Assembly: GCA_034665745.1 (NCBI GenBank)
Contig: JAXDJJ010000001.1
Location: 1-64,000 of the forward strand
Direction: 5' to 3'
Length of the DNA stretch: 64,000 nt
Source of the DNA: JAXDJJ01 sp034665745
GTDB lineage: Bacteria; Actinomycetota; CADDZG01; WHSQ01
Translations under genes and position numbers: made by a program
Notes under the pieces: model-generated
Told to the model about the DNA's origin: nothing
The model's database searches: none
The model's input: the letters and a program-made list of their open reading frames with translations, nothing else
Part shown: one piece after another, positions 9,610-16,831 of the stretch
Layout: each line of letters begins with the position of its first letter
How positions within the stretch are numbered: the stretch's first letter is position 1

Positions 9610-9615
9610 ACACTC

Positions 9616-10068
9616 CTACGACGGGTCGACGTGCCCCGCATATCGAGCCAAGGTCTCCGGCCAACCGCTGTTGTAGCTGTCTCGAGCCTCTGCGCCCTCG
9701 TCGCCCAGAAGATCCCAACCGGTGTGGGTCAGTTGAACGTGGGTCCCTTCGCCCTGCTGCGTGAAGGTGACCTCTATCTCGGTCGGAGCGGGCCGGCTGG
9801 GGTTCGGTTTCCAAGCCAGCACGAAACGACTGGGCGGGTCGTAGGCGGTCACCTCTGCCCAGTCAGCTTCCTCACCATCGACCGACCGTTCGTAGAGGCG
9901 TCCGCCCACCTGCCCCTCGAGGATGCATGTCTCTGCCTTGTCTCCGTAGATCCCGTGCGTCTCTAGGGGCCACCATTCCCCGATGCGCTCGGTGAATACG
10001 CGGAACGCCTTGTCGACATCTGCGTTGACGTCGACGGTCCGGACTACCGGTGCCAGTGTCGCGATCAT
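9616..10068 (-). CDS. SRPBCC (AHSA1-like) domain protein
   Basis: The ATG at 10068 forms an ATGA overlap with the ArsR stop and gives 150 residues, the usual size for a lone START/Bet v1-like domain. Visible family features are TVDVNADVDKAFRVFTERIGEWWPLE near the N-terminus (shortened here to key residues: V10, F21, W29-W30), GGRLYE in the middle, and a C-terminal helix with SYNSGWPETLARYAGHV. The fold encloses a hydrophobic ligand pocket; ligand unknown. ArsR-SRPBCC pairs are common in actinobacteria, and the regulator probably controls the pair. Confidence 0.85.
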   Translation of the reverse strand: MIATLAPVVRTVDVNADVDKAFRVFTERIGEWWPLETHGIYGDKAETCILEGQVGGRLYERSVDGEEADWAEVTAYDPPSRFVLAWKPNPSRPAPTEIEVTFTQQGEGTHVQLTHTGWDLLGDEGAEARDSYNSGWPETLARYAGHVDPS

Positions 10069-10370
10069 TCCTCCTCCTCTACTGCTTGCCTGAACCGTGC
10101 CAACGACTCGTCCCACAACCGATCGATGTACGCGCGCAACTCGCCGAGACCGCCAAGCTCCACCCGGTAGATGTGGCGCGTGCCCGACGCCTCGTGCGAC
10201 ACGAGGCCGGCGCTCTCGAGCACGCGCAGGTGTTGAGAAACCGCTGGGCGGCTGACGGGTAACTCGGCAGCGATCGCCCCGACCGCAGCAGGCCCTCGGC
10301 GTAGGCGATCGACGATCGCCCGCCGGGTGGGGTCGGCCAGGGCCTCGAGGGATGCCTCGTAAGTGTTCAC
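10065..10370 (-). CDS. ArsR-family winged-helix transcriptional regulator
   Basis: A 101-residue protein consisting of the ArsR winged helix: ALADPTRRAIVDRLRRG (residues 10-26) leads into the DNA-reading helices around PVSRPAVSQHLRVLESAGLV. No metal-binding Cys pair of the ArsR/SmtB ELCVCDL type is present, so it is not an obvious metal sensor. The start is GTG at 10370 with TAACTT seven bases before it, consistent with leaderless transcription. It is coupled to the SRPBCC gene. Short inverted repeats around its start could be its own operator. Confidence 0.88.
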   Translation of the reverse strand: MNTYEASLEALADPTRRAIVDRLRRGPAAVGAIAAELPVSRPAVSQHLRVLESAGLVSHEASGTRHIYRVELGGLGELRAYIDRLWDESLARFRQAVEEEE

Positions 10371-10372
10371 TT
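10361..10372. promoter_or_regulatory. Short inverted repeat at the ArsR gene start
   Basis: AAGTG and CACTT arms flank a TT centre, overlapping the GTG start. A second pair, CTTAC/GTAAG around a single C (10370-10380), lies next to it and covers part of the likely -10 region. Possible autoregulatory operator; the arms are only 5 bp, so support is modest. Confidence 0.4.
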
Positions 10373-10377
10373 ACCGT

Positions 10378-10383
10378 AAGTTA
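10378..10383 (-). promoter_or_regulatory. Candidate -10 box TAACTT for leaderless ArsR mRNA
   Basis: TAACTT on the minus strand ends 7 nt before the GTG start at 10370. This fits the actinobacterial TAnnnT -10 placed so that transcription begins at the start codon. Confidence 0.5.
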
Positions 10384-10420
10384 CTACTAACCGATGGGGC
10401 CGGTCAATAAGCAGGGCAAC

Positions 10421-10426
10421 TACCAT
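10421..10426 (+). promoter_or_regulatory. Candidate -10 box TACCAT deciding the glycosyltransferase start
   Basis: TACCAT lies 6 nt before the ATG at 10433, where there is no Shine-Dalgarno sequence. It favours 10433 over the upstream ATG at 10394. Confidence 0.5.
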
Positions 10427-10432
10427 CTGCGG

Positions 10433-11470
10433 ATGGGACTCAGAGTGCTGGGAGCACTGGCCGCCGTACTCCTCGCGTGGTTCGCCGTCCGTCGCTACCA
10501 GAAGGACGCTCTCAGGCGGGGCGAGATGCTCCTGATCGGCGCCGTGATCGTCGGCCTGATCGTGGCCGCAGCGGTCCCCGACCTCCTGGACCCGGCCCTC
10601 TCCGCCCTCGGCTTCGAGCGGGGACAGGAGCGCCGGATCATCGGTCTGCTGGTCATCTCGAACCTGCTGGCCCTCGGGTTGATCTTCAGGGGCCTCTCGC
10701 GCGACGACCAGCTATCGACCGAGCTCGGTGACCTCGTGGACTACATGGCCCTCCAGCGACTGAAGGAGAGCGGTTGGGTACCGATCCCGGGCTCGTGTGC
10801 CGTCGTCATCCCGGCCTACAACGAGGCCGACAACATCCCCGCGGTCCTCGGTCAGATGCCGGCCGATGTCGAAGGCCTTCCGACGATGCCGATCGTGATC
10901 GCGGACGGATGCACGGACGACACCGAAGAAGTCGCGGCCCGGTTGGGTGCGGGGGTGATCAGGAGAGACCTCCGGCGCGGATCGGGCGCCGCCGTTCGTC
11001 TCGGTTACAAGGCTGCGCTCGAGGCCGGAGCCAAGGTCGTCGTCACACTTGATGCTGATGGTCAGCACGATCCCAAGGAGATGAGCCGGTTGGTCGAACC
11101 TCTCCTCGACGGGAACGTCGACATGGTTCAGGGATCGCGCATCCTCGGCTCGTTCGAGATCGAGTCGAACGTTCGTATGTACGGCGTGCGAGTGTTCGCC
11201 AGACTCCTCAGCGCACTGAGCCGCACGAAGATCAGCGATCCCTCGACCGGTTACCGGGCGATGACCGCGGAAGCCCTCCACCGTCTGGATCTCAAACAGG
11301 ACCAGTTCTATGTATCCGAGGTCATCCTCGACTCGGCACGCAAAGGCCTGAACGTCATCGAGGTTCCGATCACGTTCCGCAAGCGCGCATCGGGCGTAAC
11401 GAAGAAACCGACGAGCCTGAAATACGCGTGGGGGTTCAGCAAAGCCATCATCCGTACCTGGATGCGCTAA
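10433..11470 (+). CDS. Family 2 glycosyltransferase with DUF2304-like membrane N-terminus
   Basis: With the ATG at 10433 the protein has 345 residues. Residues 1-95 hold about three membrane helices of the DUF2304 type. From about residue 120 follows a GT-A fold of the dolichol-phosphate mannosyltransferase type: VIPAYNEADNIPAVL (nucleotide-sugar site), VTLDADGQHDP (the metal-binding DxD-like acids), and a C-terminal FRKRASGVTKK region. It probably transfers a sugar to a polyprenyl phosphate for cell-envelope glycan synthesis. It diverges from ArsR and converges with the RNase D gene. Confidence 0.88.
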   Translation: MGLRVLGALAAVLLAWFAVRRYQKDALRRGEMLLIGAVIVGLIVAAAVPDLLDPALSALGFERGQERRIIGLLVISNLLALGLIFRGLSRDDQLSTELGDLVDYMALQRLKESGWVPIPGSCAVVIPAYNEADNIPAVLGQMPADVEGLPTMPIVIADGCTDDTEEVAARLGAGVIRRDLRRGSGAAVRLGYKAALEAGAKVVVTLDADGQHDPKEMSRLVEPLLDGNVDMVQGSRILGSFEIESNVRMYGVRVFARLLSALSRTKISDPSTGYRAMTAEALHRLDLKQDQFYVSEVILDSARKGLNVIEVPITFRKRASGVTKKPTSLKYAWGFSKAIIRTWMR

Positions 11471-11485
11471 GAGCCGCTAGGACTG

Positions 11486-12661
11486 CTACAGGCCGACTTC
11501 CTCGATGTAGGGCGGCCGCTCGGTCGCATGGAGCGATACGGCGCCACTCGCGAACGCAACGACGTGGTCGCCGGCAAGTTCCTTGCGCCACCCACGCATC
11601 ATCCGGTGCCGTGACAGATCTTCGACTCCCGCCGAGATATCGGCGAGCAACGCTTCGAGCTCTCCCCTCGTCGACACCAACTCAGTCGCCAGGTTCGCTG
11701 CTTCGCACCGGCTTCGAACGATCGCATCGCACGGTCCCGATAGGACACGGGCCCGCACCTGTGCGGAACGCGGCGGGGCTTTGGGAGTCTTGATCTCTTC
11801 ACCGGAGAGACCCGTCTCGATCGCAGCCAGGATCGCGCTGCCGAAGCGCTCCGATTCTTTGGGGTTCAGCCCGCGCGTCTTCGCTAACGCCGGGATCGAG
11901 GTCGGTGCGCGGCGCGCGATCTCGATCAGGGTCGGGTCTTTCACGACCCACCCTCGTGGCGTATCTCTACGTTGCGCTTCCATCTCACGCCACCGCGCGA
12001 CCTCGCGGAGCACTCCGAGCTGCTTGCCGGTAAGAGAGCCGCGGCCCCCTACGCGCTTGTAGACCTCATCGAGGTTCGTCTCGAAAGCCTCCTTGGTTTC
12101 GAAGGCAGCCAGTTCCTCCACGACCCACGTGTCTCGACCCTGTTGATCGAGCCTTCGCTTCAGTTCGGCTGCCGCATCTAGCAGGTAGCGAACGTCGTCG
12201 GCCGCATAGGTCATCTGCTCTTTGGTCAGAGGGCGGTGGCACCAGTCGGTGTACGACTCACCCTTCTTGAGGTTCGCTCCGGTGACCTCTTGAACCAGGC
12301 GGCCGTAGGGCAAGGACGCGCCGAGACCCGCGAACGCAGCCGCGAGTTGGATGTCATAGATGCGGGATGGAACCACGCCATAACGCTCGTAGAAGATCTC
12401 GAGGTCCTGGCGACCAGCATGCACGACCACTTCGACACCCGGATCGGCGATGAGGTTCGCTATCTCGGATAGGTCTTCGACCTCGAGTGGGTCGACAACG
12501 TAGATGCCGTCGGGCGTCGAGATCTGAACGAGGCAGAGGCGCGCGCGATAGGTGCGCTCGCGCATGAACTCGGTGTCGAGCCCCATGGCACCCGCGGCCT
12601 TAGCCTCGGCCGCGATCCCGGCGATGTCACGCGTAGTGACGGGTGTATCCGGCGAGCTCAA
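11486..12661 (-). CDS. rnd: Ribonuclease D-like 3'-5' exonuclease
   Basis: A 391-residue protein with a DEDD exonuclease domain: D and E in LDTEFMRERTY (exo I), D in VVHAGRQDLEIFY (exo II), and Y/D in YAADDVRYLL (exo III). An HRDC-like helical domain follows from about residue 210 (REVARWREMEAQRRDTPRGW). RNase D trims RNA 3' ends, including tRNA precursors, in the cytoplasm. The start is an unusual TTG at 12661 sharing a TTGA overlap with the acyl-CoA dehydrogenase stop, so translation is coupled to an unrelated metabolic gene. Confidence 0.92.
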   Translation of the reverse strand: MSSPDTPVTTRDIAGIAAEAKAAGAMGLDTEFMRERTYRARLCLVQISTPDGIYVVDPLEVEDLSEIANLIADPGVEVVVHAGRQDLEIFYERYGVVPSRIYDIQLAAAFAGLGASLPYGRLVQEVTGANLKKGESYTDWCHRPLTKEQMTYAADDVRYLLDAAAELKRRLDQQGRDTWVVEELAAFETKEAFETNLDEVYKRVGGRGSLTGKQLGVLREVARWREMEAQRRDTPRGWVVKDPTLIEIARRAPTSIPALAKTRGLNPKESERFGSAILAAIETGLSGEEIKTPKAPPRSAQVRARVLSGPCDAIVRSRCEAANLATELVSTRGELEALLADISAGVEDLSRHRMMRGWRKELAGDHVVAFASGAVSLHATERPPYIEEVGL

Positions 12662-13812
12662 CCTTCCGGAAGACCGAGCTCGCGTGCGATGAGGATGCGC
12701 ATCACTTCGGAGGTGCCTTCACCGATCTCGAGGATCTTCGAGTCACGGAAGTGACGACACACGGGGAACTCCTCGATGTATCCGTAGCCGCCATGCACCT
12801 GGACCGCGTCCCTGGCGACGTCGACCGCGATCTTCGAGGCATAGAGCTTCGCCATCGCGGCCTCCTTCTTGTACGGCCGGCCAACCTCGGCCAACCACGC
12901 AGCCTTGTAATAGGCCTGGCGCGCAAGCTCCGTCTTGGTAGCCATGTCGGCGATCTTGAACTGCAACCCCTGGAACGCTCCGATCGGCTTCCCGAACGCC
13001 TTGCGGTCGTGCGCGTACTTGATCGATTCGTCGAGGCAACCCTGTGCCAGTCCCACCGCGAGGGCCGCGATCGCGATCCGCCCGTCGTCCAGGATCTTGA
13101 GGAAGTTGCGGAAGCCTTCGCCTCGCTCGCCGAGCAGGTTCTCCTCGGGAACTCGCACATCGCTGAACGAGAGCTCGTGCGTGTCGGAGTGCCACCATCC
13201 CATCTTGCGGTAGCTCTTCCCGACCGTGAAGCCGGGAGTCCCGCTCGGCACGATGATGGCCGAGATCTCTTTCTGACCATTCTTGGTGTCCGTTATCGCG
13301 GTCGAGGTGACGAACGATGTGATCGGCGTGCCCGAGTTCGTGATGAACGACTTCGAGCCGTTGATGACCCACTCGCCACCGTCGAGCTTCGCAGTGGTCT
13401 TGGTGCCGCCCGCATCCGAACCTGCCTCCGGCTCGGTCAGCCCGAACCCGGCCAGGTTCTCGCCTGCTGCCAAGGGAGGCAGCCACCGCTGCTTCTGGTC
13501 TTCGGTGCCGAACCTGTAGATCGGCATCGCACCCAGTCCCACCGCGGCTTCAAGCGTGATCGCAAGAGACGAGTCGACGCGCGCCAGTTCCTCGATCGCA
13601 AGGCACAGGGTGAAGAAGTCTGCCCCGGAACCTCCGTATTCCTCCGGGAACGGCAACCCGAACAGTCCGAGCTCGGCCATCTGTTTGACGGCCTCCATCG
13701 GAAGCTCGTGCTCCTCATCCCATCGCTCGGCGTTCGGACGGATCGCATCGTCGACGAACGAACGAACGGTCTTTACGAAATCCTGCTGCTCGGAAGAAAG
13801 ATCGAAGTCCAT
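12658..13812 (-). CDS. Acyl-CoA dehydrogenase
   Basis: A 384-residue FAD enzyme of usual family length. Visible motifs include AGFGLTEPEAGSDAGGTKT (signature 1, FAD/substrate region), QVHGGYGYIEEFPVCRHFRD, and IGEGTSEVMRILIARE at the C-terminus. It catalyses alpha,beta-dehydrogenation of an acyl-CoA, passing electrons to ETF. The short or branched-chain class fits best (isobutyryl-, 2-methylbutyryl- or butyryl-CoA), but the substrate cannot be fixed. A minus-strand TAGGCT box lies 6 nt before the ATG, suggesting a leaderless transcript that continues into the RNase D gene. Confidence 0.93.
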   Translation of the reverse strand: MDFDLSSEQQDFVKTVRSFVDDAIRPNAERWDEEHELPMEAVKQMAELGLFGLPFPEEYGGSGADFFTLCLAIEELARVDSSLAITLEAAVGLGAMPIYRFGTEDQKQRWLPPLAAGENLAGFGLTEPEAGSDAGGTKTTAKLDGGEWVINGSKSFITNSGTPITSFVTSTAITDTKNGQKEISAIIVPSGTPGFTVGKSYRKMGWWHSDTHELSFSDVRVPEENLLGERGEGFRNFLKILDDGRIAIAALAVGLAQGCLDESIKYAHDRKAFGKPIGAFQGLQFKIADMATKTELARQAYYKAAWLAEVGRPYKKEAAMAKLYASKIAVDVARDAVQVHGGYGYIEEFPVCRHFRDSKILEIGEGTSEVMRILIARELGLPEG

Positions 13813-13818
13813 GACCGC

Positions 13819-13824
13819 AGCCTA
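13819..13824 (-). promoter_or_regulatory. Candidate -10 box TAGGCT, leaderless acyl-CoA dehydrogenase
   Basis: TAGGCT ends 6 nt before the ATG at 13812. The ABC gene diverges from the same 43-bp interval, leaving little room for a 5' leader on either side. Confidence 0.5.
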
Positions 13825-13841
13825 AGAGGTCCGGGCCCCGT

Positions 13842-13847
13842 TACGCT
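13842..13847 (+). promoter_or_regulatory. Candidate -10 box TACGCT, leaderless ABC ATPase gene
   Basis: TACGCT ends 8 nt before the ATG at 13856; no Shine-Dalgarno sequence is visible. Confidence 0.45.
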
Positions 13848-13855
13848 CATCGCCT

Positions 13856-14785
13856 ATGCCTAATGGTCCCCTGGTGAGCGCTCGCGGTCTCACGAAACGT
13901 TTCGGGGATCTCGTAGCGGTCGACAACGTCGATTTCGACATCGCCCCTAGTCAGGCGTTCGGTTTCCTCGGTCCCAACGGGGCCGGCAAGACCTCGACGA
14001 TGCGCATGATCGCCTCGGTCTCGCCGGTGTCCGAGGGCGAGTTGCGGGTGCTGGGGATGGATCCTGCGACTCAGGGGGCCGAGCTTCGCGCACGCCTCGG
14101 TGTCGTTCCGCAAGAAGACACCTTGGATACCGAACTCACGGTGTACGAGAACCTCCACATCTACGGCCGCTACTTCGGGCTGAGTGGCGCGACCCTCAAA
14201 GGGCGCGTCGATGAACTCCTGGACTTCGTCCAGCTCTCGGACCGACGCGACAGTGTGGTCGAGCCCTTGTCCGGCGGGATGAAGCGCCGACTGACGATCG
14301 CACGCGGTCTCATCAACCAACCAGAACTGTTGATCCTCGACGAGCCGACGACCGGGCTCGACCCGCAGGCCAGGCATGCGTTGTGGGATCGCCTCTACCG
14401 CTTGAAGCAGCAGGGCGTCACGTTGATCATCACGACGCACTACATGGATGAGGCCGAGCAGCTCTGCGACCGCCTCGTGGTGATGGACAAGGCGAAGATC
14501 GCCGCCGAGGGGTCACCGGCCGAACTGATCGCCCAGTACTCGACGCGCGAGGTCGTCGAGCTCCGCTTCCCGGTAGGCGAGCAAGAAGCCGCGGTTGCGA
14601 AGCTCGAAGGGGTCGGAACACGACTCGAGGAGCTTCCGGATCGCGTGTTGCTCTATACGTCGAACGGCGACCACACCACGAACGAGGTGACCGAACGCGG
14701 AGTGCATCCGGAAGCGACCGTCGTGCGCAGGAGCACCCTGGAAGACGTGTTCCTAAGGTTGACCGGTCGGAGCCTGATCGAGTGA
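13856..14785 (+). CDS. ABC transporter ATP-binding protein (DrrA/ABC-2 type)
   Basis: A 309-residue nucleotide-binding protein: Walker A GPNGAGKT (residues 41-48), Q-loop VVPQEDTLD, signature LSGGMKRRL, Walker B LLILDEPTTGLD, and H-loop TTHYMDEAEQ. A C-terminal extension of roughly 90 residues is typical of DrrA/NodI-type exporters. It powers the two permeases encoded immediately downstream, with which it is translationally coupled. The exported substrate (drug, lipid or glycan) cannot be inferred. Confidence 0.95.
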   Translation: MPNGPLVSARGLTKRFGDLVAVDNVDFDIAPSQAFGFLGPNGAGKTSTMRMIASVSPVSEGELRVLGMDPATQGAELRARLGVVPQEDTLDTELTVYENLHIYGRYFGLSGATLKGRVDELLDFVQLSDRRDSVVEPLSGGMKRRLTIARGLINQPELLILDEPTTGLDPQARHALWDRLYRLKQQGVTLIITTHYMDEAEQLCDRLVVMDKAKIAAEGSPAELIAQYSTREVVELRFPVGEQEAAVAKLEGVGTRLEELPDRVLLYTSNGDHTTNEVTERGVHPEATVVRRSTLEDVFLRLTGRSLIE

Positions 14786-15546
14786 GCACCGCTCTTGCGA
14801 TGCGCGTTGTCGAAGCCCAGGCTCGTGGCTACCGCAGGGTCTGGAAAGGGACCATGGTCACGGCCTTCATCAACCCCCTCCTGTTCCTCCTGGCGATGGG
14901 CCAAGGCCTGGGTTCGATGGTCGAGCAAGGCGTCGGCGACGTGACCTACATCGCGTTCATCGCTCCGGCCCTCATGGCGACGACCGCGATGCAAACCGCA
15001 GCTGTGGAATCAACCTGGCCGGTCATGGCGGGGATGAAGTGGTTGAAGACGTACCACGGCGCGCTCGCCACGCCGGTGGGAACCACGGACCTCGTCGCCG
15101 GAAACCTCATCTGGATCGCGGTGCGCAGCGCGATGGCATGTGCCGCGTTCGCCTTGGTAACCGGCTTGCTAGGAGTCGTCGATCTAAGTCGGATGATCGT
15201 TGCGATACCTGCGGGAGTACTGACGGGCATGGCGTTCGCGGCCCCCTTGATGGCGTTCACCGCCGTCGCCAAGAACGAGAACCGTTTGAGCAGCATCTTC
15301 CGTTTCGCGATCATCCCGATGTTCTTGTTCTCAGGCACGTTCTTCCCCATCGAGCAGCTCCCCGGCTGGATGCAGCCGATCGCCTACTTCACTCCGTTGT
15401 GGCACGGGGTGGACCTGTGCCGCTCGATCGCCATCGGAGTGGCGTCGGACGTCCCCGCCGTCGTCCACGTCGCTTACCTCTTGCTGTGGGCCGCTGCGGG
15501 ATGGTTCATCGCCAACAGAACGTTCCGGAAGACGTTGGTCGTATGA
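14782..15546 (+). CDS. ABC-2 type transporter permease (first)
   Basis: A 254-residue membrane protein with six hydrophobic segments and the ABC-2 signature near residues 178-210 (FRFAIIPMFLFSGTFFPIEQLPGW, given by position with key residues FSGTFFP). The GTG start at 14782 overlaps the ATPase stop. It is homologous to the following permease, so the exporter is likely a heterodimer driven by an ATPase dimer. Confidence 0.92.
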   Translation: MSTALAMRVVEAQARGYRRVWKGTMVTAFINPLLFLLAMGQGLGSMVEQGVGDVTYIAFIAPALMATTAMQTAAVESTWPVMAGMKWLKTYHGALATPVGTTDLVAGNLIWIAVRSAMACAAFALVTGLLGVVDLSRMIVAIPAGVLTGMAFAAPLMAFTAVAKNENRLSSIFRFAIIPMFLFSGTFFPIEQLPGWMQPIAYFTPLWHGVDLCRSIAIGVASDVPAVVHVAYLLLWAAAGWFIANRTFRKTLVV

Positions 15547-16346
15547 GCACCAGCGCACTGAGACTGTCGTCGGTGTTCCTCGGCCGTTCGAGGGCTTCGC
15601 TCGTACTCGAGCGTAATTTCCTCGTCTACCGCCACCTCTGGGTGATCATCTTCTCGGGCTTCTTCGAGCCCTTGTTCTATCTGTTCGCTGCCAAAGTGGG
15701 CCTCGGACAACTCGTCGGTGACGTTCGAGATGGTTCCGGACACGCGATCAGCTACACGGAGTTCATCGCACCGGCTCTGCTCGCGTCCTCTGCGATGAAC
15801 GGCGCGGTGTACGAGTCGACGATGAACATCTTCTTCAAGCTCAAGTTCGCCAAGACCTACGACGCGATGCTGGCAACACCCTTGGGACCGTTCGACATCG
15901 CCCTCGGCGAGATCACCTGGTCGCTCCTTCGCGGAGCGATCTATGCCACCGGCTTCCTCTTGATCATGTGGGCGACGGGCCTGGCACAGTCACCGTGGAC
16001 GGTGATGGCGCTGCCCGCGGCTCTGTTGATCGGGTTCGCGTTCGCTGCAGTTGGGATGGCGTGCACCTCGTACATGAAGAGCTGGCAAGACTTCGACAAG
16101 GTCAACCTCGCCGTGTTGATCCTGTTCCTGTTCTCCGCGACGTTCTTCCCGATCACCGTTTACCCACCGAGCATCAGATTGCTCGCGCAACTGTCACCGC
16201 TGTATCACGGGGTCTCGCTGATCCGGGGCCTGACCCTTGGCAACATCCAGCCCACCCTGCTCCTGCACGCAGCGTTCCTCGTAGCGATGGGAGCGACGGG
16301 CCTAGCGATCACCCGCGTCCGCCTAACGAAGCTCTTACTGAAGTAG
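15543..16346 (+). CDS. ABC-2 type transporter permease (second)
   Basis: The frame runs back to 15039, but the ATG at 15543 forms an ATGA overlap with the first permease and begins a family-like sequence, giving 267 residues. Residues 35-60 are the first membrane segment, and LFLFSATFFPITVYPP near the C-terminal third is the ABC-2 signature. It partners the preceding permease. It converges on the Rieske-like gene with a gap of only 4 bases and no clear terminator. Confidence 0.92.
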   Translation: MSTSALRLSSVFLGRSRASLVLERNFLVYRHLWVIIFSGFFEPLFYLFAAKVGLGQLVGDVRDGSGHAISYTEFIAPALLASSAMNGAVYESTMNIFFKLKFAKTYDAMLATPLGPFDIALGEITWSLLRGAIYATGFLLIMWATGLAQSPWTVMALPAALLIGFAFAAVGMACTSYMKSWQDFDKVNLAVLILFLFSATFFPITVYPPSIRLLAQLSPLYHGVSLIRGLTLGNIQPTLLLHAAFLVAMGATGLAITRVRLTKLLLK

Positions 16347-16350
16347 GGGA

Positions 16351-16830
16351 TCAGACCCCAGGGACGCAGAAGTTGCCTGCGGGATCCCGAGGGGGCCCAC
16401 CTTCACCGCGTTCGGGGCCGGGGATCGGGTGCTCTATGTCGACGTAGATCGCGTCCCCGTCTACCCGGACGGGGAAACGATCGAGGCCTTTCGCTGCGGG
16501 GCCCCCGAAATAGTTGCCTCGGATGTCGAACTTCTCTCCATGCAACGGGGACTCGAACAGCTGTGAGCTGGGGCAGAAGACGACGTTCTCCGTGCCCGGG
16601 ACGTGCTGAGCATGGGCAGATAGAGCCAGCACCTCACCTTGGTCATATACGAGAAATCCCCCGTCCGGCGGCAGCGGGACTTCAAGGACCCCCTTCTCCA
16701 TGAGCACCTCAAGCGATGCGATGGGGTTGTCGATCGAGCCCTCGCCCGAGGTTGCGAGGCCGATCCCGAACGCACCCATCAACAGGATCACCAGGATGAT
16801 CGACGTGGCGACCAGACCCCGGCGGTTCAT
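16351..16830 (-). CDS. Membrane-anchored Rieske-fold protein lacking the cluster cysteines
   Basis: A 159-residue protein with an N-terminal anchor (residues 5-25). Residues 65-130 align by eye with a Rieske domain: VLALSAHAQHV where Rieske proteins have CxH, then LFESPLHGEKFD where they have FxCPCHGxxFD, then GNYFGGPAAKGLDRFPVRVDG, a typical Rieske ending. Both His positions remain but both cluster Cys are replaced (A and S), so no [2Fe-2S] centre should form. It starts one base after the R2lox-SCP2 stop and is surely co-transcribed. Function unknown; a structural or binding role is likely. Confidence 0.7.
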   Translation of the reverse strand: MNRRGLVATSIILVILLMGAFGIGLATSGEGSIDNPIASLEVLMEKGVLEVPLPPDGGFLVYDQGEVLALSAHAQHVPGTENVVFCPSSQLFESPLHGEKFDIRGNYFGGPAAKGLDRFPVRVDGDAIYVDIEHPIPGPERGEGGPPRDPAGNFCVPGV

Positions 16831-16831
16831 G

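Noticed and set aside
12643..13863. A 406-codon plus-strand frame opposite the acyl-CoA dehydrogenase
   Set aside because: It is antisense to a complete enzyme gene and its protein is low-complexity and charged.
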